Shown here: piece after piece, positions 30,972 through 34,512 of the stretch
Numbering within the stretch: position 1 is the stretch's first letter
How the letters are laid out: each line of letters starts with the position of its first letter
Source: an uncultured Lentisphaeria bacterium
Lineage (GTDB): Bacteria > Verrucomicrobiota > Lentisphaeria > Victivallales > Victivallaceae
Length of the DNA: 34,512 nucleotides
Assembly (NCBI GenBank): GCA_903863035.1
Contig: CAIPAT010000322.1
Span: 1-34,512 of the forward strand
Direction of reading: 5' to 3'
Notes under the pieces: generated by a model
What the model was told of the DNA's origin: nothing
The model's input: only the letters and a program-made list of their open reading frames with translations
Database searches by the model: none
Translations under genes and position numbers: made by a program

Positions 30972-32057
30972 ATGAGTTTAATTTTAGGCATAGAAACAAG
31001 TTGTGACGAAACTTCAGCCGCGGTGGTTAAGGACGGGTATCAGGTTTTGAGCAACAGTGTGGCGTCGCAGATAGCCAAACATGCAGTTCACGGCGGCGTC
31101 GTGCCTGAACTGGCGGCTCGCGAACATCTGGTCGCGCTGAATCCGGTGCTGTCTGACGCGTTGAATACCGCCGGCGTGACGATGCGGGATATTGACGCGG
31201 TTGCAGTTACTAACGGTCCCGGCCTGATGCCGGCGCTGCTGGTTGGTTTGAATTTTGCCAAAGGACTGGCGGCAAGCTGTAAACTGCCGCTGATAGGCAT
31301 AAATCACTTTATCGCCCACATTTATGCGGCGTTTCTTGATGACGGCGCCGGACGTCTGGAAGCTTCGCAATCATATCCAATTCTGGCGCTGGTGGTTTCC
31401 GGCGGACATACTTCGCTGCTGCTGATTGACGATCATGGCAGGGCGCGTTTGATTGGTTACACCATTGATGACGCCGCCGGCGAAGCACTGGACAAGGCGG
31501 CAAAACTGCTCGGACTGGGTTATCCCGGCGGTCCGGTAATAGACAAGATTGCAACGCTCGGCGATGCCAGGCGCTTTAACTTTCCACGGCCACTGACCGG
31601 CAGCGCCGGAAAAGCGGTGGCGGATGAACATAAATTTAATTTCAGTTTCAGCGGGGTTAAAACATCCCTGCTTTATCATGTTGCAAAGTTGAGTGACAAC
31701 GGTCATCTGGAAGGTCCCCTGCTCAATGATACTGTCGCTTCGTATCAGGAAGCGGTGGTTGATGTATTGTGCCGGAAGACCATTGCGGCAGCGAAAGAAT
31801 TCAATGCGTCGTCGATAGTAGTTTGCGGCGGAGTCGCATGCAATTCACGACTTAGAACGCTTATCGCGGAGGACGCTCCTAAAAATGTGATGCTGTATCT
31901 GGCACAACGCAAATACTGCACGGATAATGCGGCGATGGTTGCCGGGCTTGCCTGGCATTTCTTTAATAATAATGCGGTCAGTGATTTAGGTATTGACGCT
32001 TTTGCCCGTTTACCGATGATAACCCAGGTTCCGTTTGTGCGAGTGACAAAAATATGA
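30972..32057 (+). CDS. tsaD: tRNA threonylcarbamoyladenosine synthase subunit TsaD
   Basis: A 361-residue ASKHA-fold metalloenzyme that transfers the threonylcarbamoyl group to A37 of ANN-decoding tRNAs, working with TsaB and TsaE. LGIETSCDETSAAVV is the N-terminal signature. VPELAAREH follows. INHFIAH carries the HxxxH metal pair. LVVSGGHTSL, DDAAGEALDKAAKLLGLGYPGGP and VVCGGVACNSRLR complete the family pattern. ATG at 30972 is used; an upstream extension starts within leader sequence and adds residues absent from the family. The stop overlaps the next gene by four bases (ATGA). Confidence 0.95.
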   Translation: MSLILGIETSCDETSAAVVKDGYQVLSNSVASQIAKHAVHGGVVPELAAREHLVALNPVLSDALNTAGVTMRDIDAVAVTNGPGLMPALLVGLNFAKGLAASCKLPLIGINHFIAHIYAAFLDDGAGRLEASQSYPILALVVSGGHTSLLLIDDHGRARLIGYTIDDAAGEALDKAAKLLGLGYPGGPVIDKIATLGDARRFNFPRPLTGSAGKAVADEHKFNFSFSGVKTSLLYHVAKLSDNGHLEGPLLNDTVASYQEAVVDVLCRKTIAAAKEFNASSIVVCGGVACNSRLRTLIAEDAPKNVMLYLAQRKYCTDNAAMVAGLAWHFFNNNAVSDLGIDAFARLPMITQVPFVRVTKI

Positions 32058-32695
32058 AAACATGTGTGATATTTGACCTTGACGGTACTTTGATTGATTC
32101 CCGGCAGGACCTGGCTGACTCGGTGAACTGGATGCGCGCTCAGTTCAACCTTGTTCCGCTTACCATGGAACAGGTTGTCGTTTATATTGGCAACGGGATA
32201 AAGCTGCTGGTCGAACGTTCGCTTGAAGGCTCGGGTATTACCCTGGAACAGGGACTGCCGCTGTTGAAGGAATATTATCATAACCATATGGTTGACAACA
32301 CCTGTCTGTATCCTGGAGTCGCTGAAGGCCTGACCAGACTGCAGGACTTCGGTATTAAGCTGGCCGTTATCACTAACAAACCACATACCGCGACGCTGAA
32401 AATTTTGAAAGAATTGAGAGTTTATGATAATTTTGATACCATCATCGGCGGGGATAGTGGCTTCCCTTTAAAGCCTGATCCTGCCCCTCTGCTGCATTTT
32501 GTTAATAAATGCGATGCCATTCAGGGCAGAAGCTGGATGTGCGGAGATCACTATACCGATCTGGAAGCAGGCAGGCGCGCCGGCATGAAACGGTGTTTCG
32601 CCGCTTACGGCTTCGGTAATCTCAAAGATGAGCAGTGCGAATATACTGTTTCAGCGTTTCCTGAATTCATCAAGCTTTGCCTGAGTTCTATTTAA
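32054..32695 (+). CDS. HAD-family phosphatase, phosphoglycolate phosphatase-like
   Basis: A 213-residue haloacid-dehalogenase phosphatase. VIFDLDGTLIDS carries the nucleophile and acid Asp. LAVITNKP is motif II. The Lys of GFPLKPDPAPL is motif III, and MCGDHYTDLEAGRRAGM is motif IV. The helical cap lies between residues about 15 and 85. The motifs fit Gph/PGP-type enzymes that remove 2-phosphoglycolate, but HAD substrates are hard to predict. The ATG overlaps the tsaD stop, implying translational coupling. Confidence 0.88.
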   Translation: MKTCVIFDLDGTLIDSRQDLADSVNWMRAQFNLVPLTMEQVVVYIGNGIKLLVERSLEGSGITLEQGLPLLKEYYHNHMVDNTCLYPGVAEGLTRLQDFGIKLAVITNKPHTATLKILKELRVYDNFDTIIGGDSGFPLKPDPAPLLHFVNKCDAIQGRSWMCGDHYTDLEAGRRAGMKRCFAAYGFGNLKDEQCEYTVSAFPEFIKLCLSSI

Positions 32696-32731
32696 TACTT
32701 TGATATGGTCAATTGAAAAATGAAATGCACA

Positions 32732-32749
32732 TTTGTCATATTAAACGCA
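32732..32749 (+). repeat. Outer copy of the transposon-end repeat
   Basis: TTTGTCATATTAAACGCA. It forms an inverted pair (17 of 18 bases) with 32769-32786 across a 19-base spacer, so the left side of the element carries a palindromic pair of end-like sites. Confidence 0.6.
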
Positions 32750-32768
32750 CATAACCTAGTGAAAGTCA

Positions 32769-33126
32769 TGCGTTTAATTTGACAAACAGATAAAAAATGG
32801 TTGGATTTTTCTTCTCAAGAGGATAGAAGAGCATGTGTTTTGTGCTTTTACTCTGACAAAAAAGACAAAGCTACGCCATGGCATTACGCTCAGACGGTTT
32901 TTCGGACACACTAAACGCACACCCAATATTTTATCCAAATTATTTACCGCCAAGTTATCACATTTTCTCAAAAATGCAACCGAGTTACACACAGTTCGCG
33001 CTCCAACTCCGACGAGTGAGGGACCCATTCTCGTCGGAGCGCGCCCTATGCATAACTCTCGCGATGTGACAATATTGTGGTTTGTCAAAGTTAATGCGGC
33101 CCCCTGTTTTTGTCAAACTAAATGCA
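32769..33126. mobile_element. Decayed IS21-like element or its non-autonomous derivative
   Basis: About 358 bases begin TGCGTTTAATTTGACAAA and end, read inward on the other strand, TGCATTTAGTTTGACAAA (33126-33109), i.e. TG...CA ends. A further copy of the end motif lies just inside the right end (33081-33098), 28 bases away. Multiple end repeats and TG/CA termini recall IS21-family elements, but no transposase remains and no target duplication is evident. A 10-bp stem (33007-33016 with 33030-33039) lies inside. The family assignment is tentative. Confidence 0.45.
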
Positions 33127-33205
33127 ATTGAGTGGTTGGGAGGGGGTACGTTTACTTTTTCAATTTTCTTAATACTTTATATTTACGGTTTTTTAGATTG
33201 AGGTA

Positions 33206-33234
33206 TTGACAAAAGAGATTGAATCATTTATAAT
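33206..33234 (+). promoter_or_regulatory. Perfect sigma-70 promoter of the LacI-family gene
   Basis: TTGACA (33206-33211), exactly 17 bases, TATAAT (33229-33234): both boxes match consensus completely. Transcription would start near 33241, about 40 bases before the ATG, directly ahead of the operator-like repeats. Such a strong promoter is unusual for a regulator gene and suggests tight repression. Confidence 0.8.
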
Positions 33235-33248
33235 TATATATGAAAGAA

Positions 33249-33269
33249 CGTTATTGCAATCGTTATTGC
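33249..33269 (+). promoter_or_regulatory. Operator-like repeats in the LacI-family leader
   Basis: CGTTATTGC occurs twice (33249-33257 and 33261-33269), 12 bases apart. The stretch also contains the palindrome GCAAT-CGTT-ATTGC (33256-33269). It sits just after the predicted transcription start, a good position for autorepression by the encoded protein. Binding is inferred. Confidence 0.5.
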
Positions 33270-33279
33270 GGGTGAGTGA

Positions 33280-34323
33280 ATGGGAATGTATAAGGTAAAG
33301 CTAAAAGACATTGCTGAACGCTCCGGGGTCGGAGTAGCCACAGTTTCGGCGGCATTGAACGGCACCGGGCGGATCAGTGACGATGTGCGCAAAAAGATTT
33401 CCGATATTGCGCAGGATATGAACTATTATCCGAACGTAGCCGCAAAACTGCTTAAAGCTAAACATCCAGCCGATATCGGTATGGTGATTTGCGAATACCC
33501 GAATGTAATTCCAGGGTCCGGTTTTTTTCATGGCTTGCTGATTGATTTTATCCAGGAATGTGATAGAGAAAACATTAAGACGCATATTGAGTTTACGGAT
33601 CCGGAGCCGCAAGATAATTCGAATCATATTCCGTATTTTCTTTACGGCGGTTTTGCGGGAGGCCTGATTCATGCCGGAGTTATATTGGACAGTCTGCGGG
33701 AATGGGTTGAAACCAGGAATTTCCCGATGGTGGCGATAGATGAACCTTATACTTATTCAGTATGGTCAAGAACCGATGAAGGTATTTTCAATGCTGTGCA
33801 ATATCTGGCGGCGCGCGGTCACCGCCGGATAGCCTATCTGGGCGGCCCGCGAAAGTTCGGTTTTCATAAGCTGGCGTTTGAAGGTTTCGACCGGGCAGTT
33901 CAGGAACTGATGCTTGATACGGATGGCGGCAGACTGGTTCATGAGTTTGCATTACGGGGTGATCTTGACTCTGTTCAGGATGGATTGGAATACACCCGGC
34001 AACTGCTGCGCCGCGAAAAGCGTCCTACTGCTATGATTTGTAATGACATGCGGTTGGTTTATGCCGCGATTCATGCGATAACTGAAGCCGGACTGAAAAT
34101 TCCGGAAGATATCAGCATCATCGGCGGCGGCGCCGCCGCCTGGGAGGCCGAAAGAATTTATCCGGCAGTTACTTGTATTGAGCGTGATCTTGAAGCGATG
34201 GTCAGCAATTCGCTGACCATTTTACGGCGGTTGATGGATGGCAGAAAGATTTACGAACCGCAGATTTGGGTTGAGCCTAAGCTGGTACAGCGCAGCACAT
34301 GTGATATGTGCCGCATAAAATAG
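33280..34323 (+). CDS. LacI/GalR-family transcriptional regulator
   Basis: A 347-residue repressor-type regulator. The N-terminal helix-turn-helix and hinge (about 6-60) read VKLKDIAERSGVGVATVSAALNG through NVAAKLLKAKH. A periplasmic-binding-protein-like sensor domain follows (about 65-330), with AARGHRRIAYLGGP, AFEGFDRAV and KIPEDISIIGGG. The ligand is unknown, presumably a sugar. ATG at 33280 is preceded by GGGTGAG. The prepilin-like gene starts 36 bases after the stop. This regulator-prepilin pairing is characteristic of Lentisphaerae, where such pairs often adjoin carbohydrate genes. Confidence 0.93.
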   Translation: MGMYKVKLKDIAERSGVGVATVSAALNGTGRISDDVRKKISDIAQDMNYYPNVAAKLLKAKHPADIGMVICEYPNVIPGSGFFHGLLIDFIQECDRENIKTHIEFTDPEPQDNSNHIPYFLYGGFAGGLIHAGVILDSLREWVETRNFPMVAIDEPYTYSVWSRTDEGIFNAVQYLAARGHRRIAYLGGPRKFGFHKLAFEGFDRAVQELMLDTDGGRLVHEFALRGDLDSVQDGLEYTRQLLRREKRPTAMICNDMRLVYAAIHAITEAGLKIPEDISIIGGGAAAWEAERIYPAVTCIERDLEAMVSNSLTILRRLMDGRKIYEPQIWVEPKLVQRSTCDMCRIK

Positions 34324-34358
34324 ATAATATTATCAAGATTAACGGAAAGGGTTGATAA

Positions 34359-34389
34359 ATGAAAACTAAGAATTTTACGCTCATTGAAC
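34359..34389 (+). CDS. 5' exon of a prepilin-like protein gene, interrupted
   Basis: ATG at 34359, with GGAAAGGG upstream, encodes MKTKNFTLIE plus the first base (C) of another codon. FTLIE is the type IV prepilin/pseudopilin processing motif, which normally continues LLVVIAIIAIL. Here the hydrophobic helix is absent in all three frames downstream. The unspliced frame reads only RVSR and stops. The break falls within the Leu codon at a GTGTG boundary, consistent with an intron. The function of such prepilin-like proteins in Lentisphaerae is unclear. Confidence 0.6.
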
Positions 34390-34512
34390 GTGTGTCCAGG
34401 TAAGGTATCACTAAACTAGACGAATGAAATGTTTCGTCCATACCAATTGTCCATTTCAGGTATGTAGCCTAATCACTAGCCACTGGCTAACGCGTGAGGA
34501 TAAAGTTGCGAG
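34390..34512 (+). mobile_element. Putative 5' end of a group II intron (runs off the window)
   Basis: GTGTGTCCAGGTAAGG starts exactly where the prepilin reading is lost. GTGYG is the group II intron 5' consensus, and GTGYGCCCAG-type starts are common in bacterial introns. The following RNA can fold: GGTAT...ATACC enclosing GACGAA...TTCGTC (34411-34454 region), then AGCC-ACT-GGCT, as expected for the beginning of domain I. EBS1, the reverse transcriptase ORF and domains V/VI would lie beyond 34512, so this is a partial call. A different insertion starting with GTGTG is the alternative. Confidence 0.5.

Noticed and set aside
32774..33131. Short ORFs on both strands in the 32.7-33.2 kb spacer
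   Set aside because: They follow the repeats and stem of the decayed element; no domain, codon bias or ribosome site.
34323..34334. GATAATATTATC palindrome after the LacI-type gene
   Set aside because: An AT-only 12-base palindrome is expected by chance; no T-run, too weak for a terminator.

Overview
This window most likely comes from a chromosome of the Lentisphaerota (Lentisphaerae, PVC superphylum; Victivallis/Lentisphaera-like). The evidence is indirect. There is a divergent FtsZ with a recognisable C-terminal tail peptide. A LacI-family regulator is followed directly by the start of a prepilin-like gene beginning MKTKNFTLIE, a pairing typical of this phylum. Class I two-subunit fumarase, PfkB kinase and SPFH-GYF proteins are also present, and intergenic spaces are rich in short dispersed repeats. 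Clear Shine-Dalgarno sites and a perfect TTGACA-N17-TATAAT promoter argue against Bacteroidetes. No rRNA, tRNA or CRISPR array was found.

Left accessory part (1-6.5 kb): the 3' end of an unknown + strand gene; a 1559-residue minus-strand NRPS protein (A-PCP-C-formyltransferase-half C domain, no thioesterase) behind a Bacteroidetes-style promoter; a histone H1-like Lys/Ala/Thr-rich protein with four N-terminal repeats; and the frameshifted remains of an addiction-module antitoxin. Several repeat families lie between these.

Housekeeping core (6.5-32.7 kb): class I fumarase alpha and beta; ftsA-ftsZ plus a small DUF4190-type membrane protein on the minus strand; a secreted alkaline phosphatase; a zinc-ribbon protein, pyrE, secA and an SPFH-GYF protein on the plus strand; convergent truA; an orphan sensor kinase; a compact minus-strand operon (Kdo/Rio-like kinase, lipoate ligase/octanoyltransferase-like, rnc, Fe-alcohol dehydrogenase, PfkB sugar kinase, sppA); an isopropylmalate dehydrogenase-type enzyme; proC with a GT2 glycosyltransferase; a small single-TM protein; and tsaD overlapping a HAD phosphatase.

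Right accessory part (32.7-34.5 kb): a decayed transposon-like element with multiple end-repeats, then a LacI-family regulator with a consensus promoter and operator-like repeats. Next comes the prepilin-like gene, which breaks off after FTLIE exactly at GTGTGTCCAG, resembling the 5' end of a group II intron. The intron would split the next Leu codon (C|TN), so splicing could restore the FTLIEL motif. This is the most striking observation, but the window ends 123 bases into it.

Two further MITE-like elements have inverted ends and target duplications: 18958-19218 with GAATG, and 30255-30414 with TTA. Together with the intron and repeat families they suggest a genome that tolerates much small mobile DNA between ordinary operons.
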